Origin: Natronobeatus ordinarius
GTDB taxonomy: Archaea; Halobacteriota; Halobacteria; Halobacteriales; Natrialbaceae
Assembly: GCF_024362485.1 (NCBI RefSeq)
Contig: NZ_CP101456.1
Coordinates: 3,286,001-3,350,000 of the forward strand
Direction: 5' to 3'
Length of the DNA: 64,000 nt
Positions 35,437-44,700 of this stretch are shown one piece after another. Below the pieces are notes generated by a model that saw only the letters and a list, made by a program, of their open reading frames with translations, was not told the DNA's origin and made no database searches. The position numbers and the translations under genes were made by a program. Each line of letters opens with the position of its first letter. Positions within the stretch are counted from its first letter, which is position 1.

Positions 35437-36096
35437 ATGGGCTCGAGTCGCCTATCCGGTCGCGTGAAGAACGTCACCGACAGGACGAGCAACCCGTTCG
35501 GGATGCGCCCGCCGTTCGAGTGCAACGATCCCGGAACCCGTCCAGCGGTCTTCGGCTACGGCGACGCCAACGCCGACTTTCACCTGATCGGCGACCATCC
35601 CGGCGTCCACGGCGGCGCGACGACGGGGGTGCCGTTCACCGAGACCGAGTCGGGCGAGGCCATCCAGGACCTCGCCGCCGACCTCGAGTTCGCCTCCGGT
35701 CCCCGGGCTCGACCCGTCTACGAGAACCTCTTTGCCAGCTACCTCCACATGTGCACGCTCCCGGACGGGCGCGACCCGACCGCCGAGGAGTACGACGAGC
35801 TCGAGCGCTACTTCGACGCCGAGCTCCGGGCGATCAACGCCCACATCCTCCTGCCGGTCGGCGAGCGGGCGACCGACCACGTCCTGACCGAGTACACGAC
35901 CCAGCGGGGCCGCCTCGAGCTCGACATGGCGACCCTCCACGCCCGGGAGATCCGCGGTCGGGGCTTCCTCGTCGTCCCCATCCGGGAGCCGACCGGGTGG
36001 GGCTCCGACGACCGCGAGGCGATCGTCACGACGCTCGAGGGGATCCTCGCCTCGGACTACCGGCAGACGAAGGGTGTGGCGACACTGGTCGGCTAG
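35437..36096 (+). CDS. Uracil-DNA glycosylase family protein
   Basis: The 219-residue protein matches the UDG superfamily: ADFHLIGDHPGVHGG near the N-terminus, INAHILLPVGERATDHVL and a final PIREPTGW segment. It may remove damaged bases from DNA; catalytic detail differs from classical Ung. ATG at 35437 follows a valine-rich in-frame stretch lacking family features. Confidence 0.75.
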   Translation: MGSSRLSGRVKNVTDRTSNPFGMRPPFECNDPGTRPAVFGYGDANADFHLIGDHPGVHGGATTGVPFTETESGEAIQDLAADLEFASGPRARPVYENLFASYLHMCTLPDGRDPTAEEYDELERYFDAELRAINAHILLPVGERATDHVLTEYTTQRGRLELDMATLHAREIRGRGFLVVPIREPTGWGSDDREAIVTTLEGILASDYRQTKGVATLVG

Positions 36097-36123
36097 TCGC
36101 GTGGCGGACGTCCGTGGGAGTGC

Positions 36124-36555
36124 TCAAAACCGGAGATGTGACGTCGAACTCGGCCCGTCCTCGTCGTCTTCGTCGTCGCTAGGACCCTCGTGGAGATACG
36201 TCAGTTCGTCGTCGGTCAGATACACCTGTCTGTCCTCGATAGTGATCTCGACCGACGGGAGCGTCGATCCTGCCGCCGGGCCGTTCTCGCAGTGGCCCGA
36301 ACAGCTGTCGAAGATCGACCCGTGTTTGGGACAGACGATCCCACCGTCGCGAACGACTGCGCCGACGCCCTCGCGGTAGAGCCGCTGGGCCTCGTGCGTA
36401 CAGCGGTTGCGCCAGGCCTCGACGAGGACGTCGTCGCGCTCGCCATCGCAAGGGACGAGCACGACTTCGACGTCTTCACCACGACCGTCGCGGGCGGTGA
36501 ACAGCCAGGATTCCTCGTCCAGAACCGTGTCGACGCTCGTCAGTCGGTAACGCAT
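36124..36555 (-). CDS. Rieske [2Fe-2S] protein
   Basis: The 143-residue protein has both Rieske cluster motifs: C52-T-H54 (RNRCTHEAQRL) and C75-P-K-H78 (GGIVCPKHGSIFD). It resembles soluble nitrite-reductase-type Rieske ferredoxins rather than the membrane complex subunit as no helix is present. The acidic tail (PSDDEDDEDGPSS) is typical of a halophile. ATG at 36553-36555 is chosen. Confidence 0.9.
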   Translation of the reverse strand: MRYRLTSVDTVLDEESWLFTARDGRGEDVEVVLVPCDGERDDVLVEAWRNRCTHEAQRLYREGVGAVVRDGGIVCPKHGSIFDSCSGHCENGPAAGSTLPSVEITIEDRQVYLTDDELTYLHEGPSDDEDDEDGPSSTSHLRF

Positions 36556-36693
36556 GTCTATGATCGGTGAGACGTCTGCCCGCGGTATCGGCGTACCGGT
36601 CTCCGGATGGAGACTCGAGGGCACGCGTTCGCGGCCCCGGCGCGACGCTGACGAACGGTCGTGACGAAGCCGGTCCAGGCGCGGGTATGCGCT

Positions 36694-37113
36694 CTACGAG
36701 AGACGGATCAGTCCCAGTATCGTGAGGAGCACTCCCCCTGCGACCGACAGGTACCAGCCGTAGGTCGGGACGAACGTCGAACCGAACCCGGCCAACGAGG
36801 TCGTGGACAGGTAATAGAGTGGAAGTGAGAGAGCGACGATTCCGCTGCACAGGATCCCGAGCGACTGCAGACGGTCGTCGCGTCCGCGAACGAGTAGGAC
36901 GAGGACTGCCACGGCAGGGAGCAGCAACAGGATGCTGTATTCCTCTATTCCCGCGTTCATTTTCGGCAGTAAAATGTCCGGTATCGCGTCGGTTTCACCG
37001 ACACGATCCGGGTTGGGACGGACCCAGGGAAGATACGCGCCCGCTGCAACCCCCGCCAGCGCAAGGAGCACAGGCACTGCTCGGACAGCAGTTCGATCTC
37101 GAGCCGTCATCAC
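36694..37113 (-). CDS. Four-helix membrane protein, unknown
   Basis: A 139-residue protein with four hydrophobic segments (VRAVPVLLALAGVAAGAYLP, YSILLLLPAVAVLVLLVRG, IVALSLPLYYL, LSVAGGVLLTILGLIRL). The extracellular loop after the first helix is acidic. No motif was recognised. It is one of several small haloarchaeal membrane proteins in this window. Confidence 0.6.
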   Translation of the reverse strand: MMTARDRTAVRAVPVLLALAGVAAGAYLPWVRPNPDRVGETDAIPDILLPKMNAGIEEYSILLLLPAVAVLVLLVRGRDDRLQSLGILCSGIVALSLPLYYLSTTSLAGFGSTFVPTYGWYLSVAGGVLLTILGLIRLS

Positions 37114-37243
37114 GGTCCCGTTGACGGACGCCCCGCGTATACTTTCGGGTCGGCACCCACGACGACCATCGTGGGCTTTCGCCCTCGAACTCGACGTGAG
37201 CGGGACGCCCCCTTTATACTTCGAGGCAGTGTACGCTGGTCGA

Positions 37244-38212
37244 ATGTCGAGCGGTCACGATCACCGGATCGACGCCGACGACGGCGCCGTCCACAGCGTC
37301 TGGAACAACGCCCTCGAGCCAGCCTGCACGATCGAGCCCGGCGACGTGGTTCGCTTCTCGTGCCGGGACGCCACGGACGGCCAGATAGGCCCGGACTCGA
37401 CGGCCGCGGACGTCGCCGGGCTCGACATCGAGCCCGTCCACCCGTTGACCGGGCCGGTCGCCGTCGAGGGAGCCCGTCCGGGCGACGTACTCGAGGTCGA
37501 ACTGCTCGAGCTCGAGCACCAGGGCTGGGGCTACACGCTGGTCCTCCCCGGGGAGTTCGGACTCGGGTTGTTGCCCGAGGCGTTCCCGGAGCCGGCGCTG
37601 CACGTCTGGGAACTCGAGGGCGACGTCGGCCATTTCGTCGACGGGATCGAGGTCCCCCTCGACCCGTTCCCCGGCATCGTCGGCGTCGCGCCGGCCGCGG
37701 ACGGCGACCACGACACGAACCCACCTCGAGCTGTCGGCGGCAACCTCGACGTCAAGCACCTGACGGCGGGCTCGACGGTGTCGCTCCCCGTCGCCGTCGA
37801 CGACGCCCTGTTCAGCATCGGGGATTGCCACGCCGCCCAGGGCGACGGTGAGGTCTGCGTGACGGGACTCGAGGCGCCGATGTCGGTCACGTGCCGGTTC
37901 GATCTGCGTTCGGATCGGACGCTCGAGTCCCCACAGTTTCGGACCGACGGCCCGTTCACGCCGACCGGGCGGGACGAGCCGATGGTCGGAATCACGGGGA
38001 TCGACGACGACCTGTACGCGGCGGCGAAACAGGCGGTCCGGGGGATGATCGACCATCTTCACGAGGAACGCGGGCTCACGCGCGAGCAGGCGTACATCCT
38101 GTGTTCGGTGGCCGTCGACCTGAAGCTCTCCGAGGTGGTCAACGCCCCGAACTGGGTCGTCTCGGCGTATCTCCCGGAGCGCATCTTTCCGGCGTCGTCC
38201 GATCCGACCTGA
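37244..38212 (+). CDS. Acetamidase/formamidase family protein
   Basis: The 322-residue protein has the acetamidase/formamidase features: LEPVH-type HPLTGPVAVEGARPGDVL, GDCHAAQGDGEVCVTGLE and QAYILCSVAVDLKLSEVV. These enzymes hydrolyse formamide or acetamide to ammonia plus acid. The ATG at 37244 follows a CCTTTATACTTCG block (about 37211-37223), a good TATA element. Substrate is inferred from the family. Confidence 0.9.
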   Translation: MSSGHDHRIDADDGAVHSVWNNALEPACTIEPGDVVRFSCRDATDGQIGPDSTAADVAGLDIEPVHPLTGPVAVEGARPGDVLEVELLELEHQGWGYTLVLPGEFGLGLLPEAFPEPALHVWELEGDVGHFVDGIEVPLDPFPGIVGVAPAADGDHDTNPPRAVGGNLDVKHLTAGSTVSLPVAVDDALFSIGDCHAAQGDGEVCVTGLEAPMSVTCRFDLRSDRTLESPQFRTDGPFTPTGRDEPMVGITGIDDDLYAAAKQAVRGMIDHLHEERGLTREQAYILCSVAVDLKLSEVVNAPNWVVSAYLPERIFPASSDPT

Positions 38213-38315
38213 GCCGTCGAACGCGCGTCGAGACCGAAACGGCCGGTTCTCGACGCATCGGGTTCGGGACTGTGACCAGTAGAACACATTTATCTGCTCG
38301 AGGCCTGGGGACCGT

Positions 38316-38471
38316 ATGAGCCACCACTCCGTGAGAACGACCAGCTACTGCGGTCGTCGGGCAGTCACGCCACAGCCGGCGCTCGAGCGGTTCGAACACA
38401 ACGGTAGCGACGAGCGGGTCGACCCCCACCGGAGAGCCCGTCGACACCTCGTCGGCAGGGTGTGGCGATGA
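38316..38471 (+). CDS. Small basic protein upstream of Bat-like gene
   Basis: A 51-codon frame begins with ATG at 38316, behind a CACATTTATCTGC AT-rich element (38284-38296) that looks like a promoter. Its TGA overlaps the ATG of the next gene in the ATGA arrangement. The product is Arg/His-rich and unlike typical halophilic proteins, so it may be a leader ORF or an accident. Confidence 0.3.
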   Translation: MSHHSVRTTSYCGRRAVTPQPALERFEHNGSDERVDPHRRARRHLVGRVWR

Positions 38472-39613
38472 CGGATCCGTCGCCGTCAGATTCCGAGTCA
38501 GAACGGGCGGCCGCCGACTCGCTCGAGGACCCGGGCCCGTCAACCCCGCCCGGCGAGCTCGCCCAGCGCATCTTCGACGTGAGCCCGGTCAGTACGGTCG
38601 TCGTCGATTCGACCGGTGCCATCGCCTTCGGGAACGAGCGCGCGGCGGAGACGCTCGGTTACACGAGCGAGGCGCTCACGAGTCGAGCGTGTGGTCCCTC
38701 CGAGTGGAAGATCTATTACGACGACGGAACGCCTATTCCCGTCGAGGAGAACCCCGTCACCCGCGTCTTCGAGACGGGCGATCCAGTGTTCGGGTTCGAA
38801 CACTGGATCGAGCGGCCGGACGGCGCAGAGCGGTGGCTCTCGAGCAACTCCTCGCCCGTGTTCGACGCGGCGGGTGAGCCCGAGTACGTCGTCGTCTCCT
38901 TCGAGGACGTGACGGCGCTCAAACGCCGCGAGGAACGGTTGACGAGCGATCAGGTGCGGCTCCTCGAGTTCCGGACCGACCAGTCCGCGGTGCCGCCGTC
39001 CCTTCGACTCGACGGCAGCGATACGCGAATCGAGGTCGACTCCGTCGTCTCGCTGCCCGATGGCGGGACCATCCAGTACATGGGAACGGAGGATCTCCCG
39101 GCGAGCGACTTCGTCGCAGCCGTCGAGGAGGTTCCCCACTACCAGGAGGCGCGGCTGTTGAGCACGACCGGCGAGTACTGCCGCGTCGAGGCCCACGCGC
39201 CGCTGGCGACAGTCTCCGAGGTCTTTCCGTCCCTCGGCGGTCGGGCTCGCTCCGTCATCATCACCCAGGACGAGGTCCGGTTCCTGGGGGAGCTGCCAGG
39301 CGACGTCGATCCCCGGCTGGCGGCCGACGGCATCAGACGGTTTCACCCCGAGGTCGAACTGGTCTCCGAGGAGCTCGTCTACTCGCCACACCTGCTGTAC
39401 GACATCGTCGTCGACGCGCTCACCGACCGGCAGCTGGCCGCCCTCGACGCCGCCTACTTCGGGGGTTACTTCGACACGCCGCGAACCAGCACCGGCGACG
39501 AGCTGGCGGCCCGCTTCGGCGTGACGCGACAGACGTTCAACCACCACCTGCGGAAGGCTCAGCAAACGGTCTTCACACACTTGTTCGAGAAGTCCGGTGC
39601 GGACGCGCGCTGA
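38468..39613 (+). CDS. PAS-domain regulator with bacterio-opsin activator HTH (Bat-like)
   Basis: The 381-residue protein has a PAS domain at about 35-155 (FDVSPVSTVVVDSTGAIAFG), a Bat-type middle domain and a C-terminal HTH-10 domain (LTDRQLAALDAAYFGGYFDT, FGVTRQTFNHHLRKAQQTV). Haloarchaeal Bat-like proteins link a sensed signal to transcription. The target is unknown; the HalOD1 protein lies just downstream. ATG at 38468 or the ATG two codons earlier both fit. Confidence 0.9.
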   Translation: MTDPSPSDSESERAAADSLEDPGPSTPPGELAQRIFDVSPVSTVVVDSTGAIAFGNERAAETLGYTSEALTSRACGPSEWKIYYDDGTPIPVEENPVTRVFETGDPVFGFEHWIERPDGAERWLSSNSSPVFDAAGEPEYVVVSFEDVTALKRREERLTSDQVRLLEFRTDQSAVPPSLRLDGSDTRIEVDSVVSLPDGGTIQYMGTEDLPASDFVAAVEEVPHYQEARLLSTTGEYCRVEAHAPLATVSEVFPSLGGRARSVIITQDEVRFLGELPGDVDPRLAADGIRRFHPEVELVSEELVYSPHLLYDIVVDALTDRQLAALDAAYFGGYFDTPRTSTGDELAARFGVTRQTFNHHLRKAQQTVFTHLFEKSGADAR

Positions 39614-39623
39614 CTAGTCAGCG

Positions 39624-39643
39624 TTCCCCCTTAGGCGGGGGAG
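39624..39643 (+). terminator. GC-rich hairpin after Bat-like gene
   Basis: CCCCC and GGGGG flank TTAGGC, giving a short strong stem at about 39627-39642, ten bases past the Bat-like stop. It could end the Bat-like transcript or lie in the leader of the HalOD1 gene. No T-run follows. Confidence 0.35.
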
Positions 39644-39659
39644 TACCGTAAGGCATGCT

Positions 39660-40007
39660 ATGTGTACTGAGACGACTCGATCCGATTCCACACCCATCCA
39701 GCCGTTCGGCGACGGCGGGAGCTACGATCCCGCCACGGGAACGTACCACGCCACCTTCGACGAGGACGTCGACGCCGACGCCGTCGTCGTCACGATCGTC
39801 AGCGCGGTGGCAAGCGCCACCGACCGCGAACTCACCGAGATGCCGCCGCTGTACGGGGCCGTCGACGCCGAGGCACTCACCAGACTCGTCACGTCGTCCC
39901 ACGAGCAGTCCGTCGAGGTGACGTTCTCGTACGTACGGTGTTGCGTGACCGTCTCGAGTCACGGCGACGTCGTCGTCGAGCCGCCTGACGGCTCTAGCAA
40001 CCGTTGA
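39660..40007 (+). CDS. HalOD1 output-domain protein
   Basis: The 115-residue protein fits HalOD1, a haloarchaeal output domain found alone or in signalling proteins: YHATFDEDVDADAVVVTIV, LTEMPPLYGAVDAEALTRLV and VEVTFSYVRCCVTVSSHGDV. Role is unknown beyond its usual pairing with sensor regulators. Its last codons and TGA fall within a relic of the IS630-type MITE. Confidence 0.87.
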   Translation: MCTETTRSDSTPIQPFGDGGSYDPATGTYHATFDEDVDADAVVVTIVSAVASATDRELTEMPPLYGAVDAEALTRLVTSSHEQSVEVTFSYVRCCVTVSSHGDVVVEPPDGSSNR

Positions 40008-40020
40008 AACGAGCACTATA
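39993..40020. repeat. MITE relic with fused ends
   Basis: TCTAGCAACCGTTGAAA joined to CGAGCACTATA resembles the left end of the 11.4-kb MITE fused to the end of its opposite repeat, forming a near-palindrome of 28 bp. It supplies the stop codon of the HalOD1 gene (40005-40007) and ends just before the DUF309 stop. Confidence 0.5.
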
Positions 40021-40021
40021 A

Positions 40022-40501
40022 CTACCGCGAGTCGGCGTACGCGTAATCGACGTCGCGGGCCGTCGGACACTCGCCGTCGAGGGGAATCTGCCACCCCTCG
40101 AGAACCGAGGGGTCCCTGCGGGCGTTCGTGAGCGTCGTCCGAACGGCGAGGACGTCGACGCCGTAGTAATCGCGAGGAACGCCGTGAAAGTACTGCAACG
40201 CGGTTCGAAAGAGCGAGCGCATCCCGTCGTCGTTCTCGAAGTCGAAGTGTTTGTACGCGCCCGCCGCCGTCTGGACCATCCCGTGGCAGAACGTGCTCTC
40301 GAGGGTTCCCCGGCCGTAGTTGTACCACTCGGCCTCGAAACAGTCGTGTGACTCGTGGAACGCCCCCGAGTTGTAGAGCCGGACGCCGTGGATCGTCGCC
40401 CGCCGGAGCGTCCCGTGTTCCCACCGGCCGGCCGACTCGAGCCAGCCCGTGGGATTTCCGGCGGGCGGCTCGACGGTCGGGTCGTGGGTGTGCTCGTCCA
40501 T
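40022..40501 (-). CDS. DUF309 protein
   Basis: The 159-residue protein has the DUF309 helical features: [20 protein letters not shown] with conserved H, E and W, and [19 protein letters not shown]. The family has no established function; conserved His/Glu residues suggest metal binding. It converges with the HalOD1 gene. ATG at 40499-40501 begins [10 protein letters not shown]. Confidence 0.87.
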   Translation of the reverse strand: MDEHTHDPTVEPPAGNPTGWLESAGRWEHGTLRRATIHGVRLYNSGAFHESHDCFEAEWYNYGRGTLESTFCHGMVQTAAGAYKHFDFENDDGMRSLFRTALQYFHGVPRDYYGVDVLAVRTTLTNARRDPSVLEGWQIPLDGECPTARDVDYAYADSR

Positions 40502-40604
40502 GCACGCAGGTAGGTGCTCGAGGACTACCACTCTTTGGCGCTCGAACGGCAACACTGGTGCTCACCGACCCCCGGACGGAAATAACGCGTGCACGTCGTC
40601 AGCT

Positions 40605-41173
40605 GCCCACGACTGAAGTCGTGGGCTTCCCCCCGCACCGCAACGGCACCGCGCCGCGGGGTGGGGTTTCGGCCCACGCTTCAATGAACGTCGGAGGCGG
40701 GTTGTATAGTGGTCCGGCACTGCGCGGGACCACCGCACACCACTTTGATTGGTCGTGGACTCCGGCTCTGACCGTCGCGCCGAAGCGCGACGGTACGAGT
40801 GTGGAGCTACGTTCGCCATCCACGTCCCGATCGCTTGTTCCGATTTCTCGGGGGCACGCTGACCGGTGCCCAACCCGGACGGACGCCGTGTCTCGCACTT
40901 CCGTGCGGAGGTCGACGAACCGCTTAAGGCTCTTTGGCCGTCCGGTACAGTGGGTCCACACTGGACCTCGCGTCCGCCCCCGGAGAGGACGGACACCCGC
41001 CCCACGAAGCGGTTTTCTCGCCGATTCTGTGCCGTCCACGACGAGTGCCTTTGTCGGGCGAGCTTCCCGGCGGAAGGACGTGTTGTCGACCAGCCTGTGG
41101 TACGGTGACAGTCCGCAAAAACGTTGCGAAACCGCCCCCAGTGTCGCATTCCTCCCACGGCTAAAGCCGTGGG
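40605..41173 (-). mobile_element. Hairpin-bounded non-coding element, IS200/IS605-like ends
   Basis: Two related hairpins in the same orientation bound the region: GCCCACGACT/AGTCGTGGGC (40605-40626) and CCCACGGCT/AGCCGTGGG (41154-41173), each followed by GGGCTTCC-type sequence on the plus strand. Read on the minus strand this is GGAAGCCC-hairpin, the usual shape of IS1341-type ends. The interior has no recognisable protein but folds strongly, for example ACCGTCGCGC-CGAA-GCGCGACGGT (40779-40802). It fits a TnpB-less derivative, perhaps carrying a guide-RNA scaffold. Confidence 0.5.
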
Positions 41174-41235
41174 CTTCCTGCTTGAATCCGGGTGAACGAA
41201 GTGGGTTATTCGTAGCCACCGCTCACTTCCGCGGG

Positions 41236-41400
41236 ATGCGTCATCCGTACGGCCGATGCGAGGGATGTGGTGAACGGCTCTACCAGCAACTGTCGGGAGA
41301 ATACAGCTGCCTGAACTGCGGGACGACGCACCCGAACTCGTACTTCGACGACAGCCCGTCACGAAGCCGAGAGGACACCCCGACGCAGCTCCGACGGTGA
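41236..41400 (+). CDS. Small zinc-ribbon protein
   Basis: A 54-residue product MRHPYGRCEGCGERLYQQ with a second pair SCLNCGTTHPN: CxxC-N-CxxC, a zinc ribbon. The C-terminal tail is Ser/Arg/Asp-rich. ATG at 41236 starts right at the first structured residues. The gene lies between the hairpin element and tRNA-Leu. The function is unknown. Confidence 0.6.
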   Translation: MRHPYGRCEGCGERLYQQLSGEYSCLNCGTTHPNSYFDDSPSRSREDTPTQLRR

Positions 41401-41483
41401 GACGGCCGTCCCGGAGCCGACGCCGGTCGGCGGGCGAAAAATCGGACGATTTAACCGTCACAGTTGCGTAGCCTCGGCTGCGT

Positions 41484-41566
41484 GCGAGGGTAGCCAAGCG
41501 GCCAACGGCGGCGGACTCAAGATCCGCTCTCGTAGGAGTTCGTGGGTTCGATTCCCTCCCCTCGCA
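41484..41566 (+). tRNA. tRNA-Leu (CAA)
   Basis: The 83-nt sequence has acceptor GCGAGGG/CCUCGC-type pairing, a long variable arm typical of class II tRNA, anticodon arm GCGGA-CUCAAGA-UCCGC with anticodon CAA, and T arm GUGGG-UUCGAUU-CCCUC region. It decodes UUG leucine codons. Confidence 0.93.
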
Positions 41567-41705
41567 TTGCAGTGAGGCGCACACCGCGCCGAACGAAAAT
41601 GCGGAAGGTCCTGCAGTAGCGATCTTCCCTCGCAAAGCTTCTGCAGAAGAGCCACCAGTAGTAGGTAGTAGTAACACTTTTATCAGAAAATGATAGTTGA
41701 CTTCC

Positions 41706-44700
41706 ATGGGGATATTCGACTCCAATGGTAATAGTGGCTTGAGGCGACGATCCTTCTTGACCGCCCTGGGTGCAACCATGGGCGGCCTCGCGGTTGGCTC
41801 ATCGGCCACTCACGCGGACGACTTCGACAGCGGCGAGACGGGCGTTCCGGTCGTAGACGGCCAGCTCGCTCAGCTGGGATTCTACTCGAGTGCGAGTCAG
41901 ATCGCCGCCGACGGCGAACGCGAGCTGACGGCCGACGACCACGTGGTGGTGTGGGCCGAGCCCACCGCCGAGAACTTCGAAACGACTGCCGACGGACCTG
42001 AAACGGTCGTCTACGAGGATGCGGACATCCCACTCGTCTCCGAGGACGGCCGGGTGGTCGGCTTCGGCTCCGTCGACTTCGTCAGTGACAATCACGGTGG
42101 CTTTCGCTTCGGCAACGAACAGTTCCTCGTCAACCTCTTCGATGAGAAACTCGGCGGCGAGGGGACGATTCTCTGGGACGAGGGCCACGGCCAGTTCGGG
42201 GGGCTCGCCCTCGAGAACTACGAGTCCTTCCGCCAGTACTGCGCCGATGCGGGCTACACCCTCGAGGCGACGGAGTCGCTGCTCGAGACCGAGATCACGA
42301 CGCTGACCGTCGATTCGACGGCCAGCCTCGTCGACGTCGACGGCACGGCGCTTACGAACCCCGAATACGTCGTGGTGTGGGCCGAGTCAACCGCAACCAA
42401 CGTCGATCGGGAGGACGACGACGCCTATCTCTACGGGGACGACGAGGACATCCCGCTGATCGCCAAGGCGGGCCAGGTCGTCGGGTTCGGTGGCGTCGGC
42501 TTCATCGCCGACAGCAACTTCGACAACTTTACCGAGGCCAACGAGGCGTTCGTCCTCGAGGTGCTCGCGGACGTCACCGACGGCGAGGGCACCCTGCTCT
42601 GGGACGAAGCCCACGACACGTTCTGGGACGCCGACGCCATCAGCGACTTCGCGGCTGCCGTCGAGGACGACGGCTACGACTTCCAGGCCGTCAGCGAGCT
42701 GGAGGGGTCCGACTCGCTGGAGGAACTCGAGTTCTTCTCGACGGCGAGTCTGCTCACCGCAGAGTATACCCCGCTGACCGACGAGTCGCTGGTGGCCGTT
42801 CACGCCGAGTCGACGGCGACGAACGAAGACGCGGGCGACTCCGGCGGGGCCGGCGAGTCAGGAGGTGACGACGAAGTCACGCTGGCGGTCGATTCCGTGG
42901 AGGCGGGGGCGACTGCCGAACACGTCTGGACGCTCGCCGGTGCGGACGTCGACTTCGAGGGAGAGATCGACGAACTCGTGCTCGAGTACCCAGAGAGCGC
43001 AGCGTTCGACGGCCTCACGAACGACGACGTGACCGTCGTGTTGACCCGTGAACTCGCCGACGGGGTGGACACGGAGGAAATCAGCGTCAACCAGGGTGCG
43101 TACGACGGCTCAAGTGCGACGCTCGATCTGAGCGGCGCCATGACAACGAACATCGTCGGCGAATCCACCGTCACCATCGAGGGGCTCACGAACCCCGACA
43201 GCGAGGACTTCACGGCGACGATCACGCTCACCGGCGACGACGAGGTTACCCTCGAGGCCGTGGTCGGGGCGGGTGGAGCCGGAAGCGGCGACTTCGTTCC
43301 CTACCCGGACGACGTCGACATCCCGCTGGTGGCCGTCGACGGCGGCGCCGTGGGGATCGGGGCCGAACTCGCACCGGACGCGAGTGACGTCGACGACAAT
43401 CGGGCGTTCCTCGTGAACGCCTGGGCCGACCGACTCGGCGGAACCGGGAGTGTCCTGTACGACGAGGGCCACGGCCAGGAACTCGCCCTCGAGGACTACA
43501 GCCAGCTCGAGTCCCTGGCGACCAGCCGCGGCTTCGACGTCGAGGCGACCACGGACCTCGAGGACGACCTCGCAGACGCCGACCTCCTGATGGTCACCAC
43601 GCCCGCCGAGTCGTTCTCGGGGGACGAACTGACAGCCCTCGCGGCGTTCGTCGACGACGGCGGGGCCCTTTTCCTGCACGACGAGGCGAACTTCGAGGGT
43701 GACGGGACAGAGGAACTGAACGAGATCGCCGCCGCCCTCGAGCTGGCGTTCCGGTTCAACGCCGATCAGGTGGTCGACGACGAACACAGCGGTTTCGCCC
43801 CGTTCGTCCCCCGTACGAGCGCGTTCAACACCGATTTCGACTTCTTCGGGGATGGCGACACCCTCGAGAACGCGGCCGTCTTCGTGACCGCCTCGCCCGC
43901 ACAAGCGTTCAGCGACGCCGAACGCACCGCGCTCGAGGAGTTCGTCGCCGACGGCGGCGCCGTCTTCCTCTTCGACGAGTCCGAGTTCGCCAACGAGGAG
44001 ACCGACAACCTGAACGCCATCGCCGAGGCCCTCGACGTCCCGTTCCGGTTCAACGCCGACCAGGTCGAAGACGCCGAGAACAATGCGGGGGTGGAGTACG
44101 TGCCGACGACCGGAAACTTCAACGAGGGCTTCGAGTACTTTGGGGAGGTCGACGGTCCGACGCTCAGCGACGGCGATGGACTGGTCGTGATGACACCCGA
44201 GCAGTCGTTCTCGAACGCGGAGTTGAACGCCCTCGCGGCGTTCGTCGACGACGGCGGCGCGCTGTTCATCTTCGACCAGTCGGACTTCGGCGGCCAGGGG
44301 AACGAGGCCGTCGGCTTCGACGAAACGGAGAACCTGAACGAAATCGCCGACGCCCTCGAGCTGGCGTTCCGGTTCAACGCAGATCAGGTGAACGACGAGG
44401 AAAACTTCAACATCACGACGGGGAATTTCAACGACGACTTCGCGTACTTCGACGAACGCGAGCAGTCTATCGCCATCCCGTTCGAACAGGGCGGTGCGTA
44501 TTACGGTCGGGTCGTTCGAGTGTTCGACGGAGACACCTTCGAGGTCGAGTTCGACAGCGAGTACGACTACCGGGACGTGATCCGCCACATCGGTATCGAC
44601 ACGGCCGAGACAGCGCCAGCGACGAACGATCCCGAGGAGTGGTTCGGGATCGAGGACCTCGATCACCTCGACACCTGGGGATCGAAGGCGACTGACTTCT

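Noticed and set aside
40599-41219. A 206-codon leftward CDS through the hairpin element
   Set aside because: Arg/Pro/Thr-rich with no domain, and its ends coincide with the terminal hairpins; the interior is better explained as non-coding structured DNA.
40348-41235. Long upstream extension of the small zinc-ribbon protein
   Set aside because: It runs antisense through DUF309 and across the hairpin element without family features; only the last 54 codons look like a protein.
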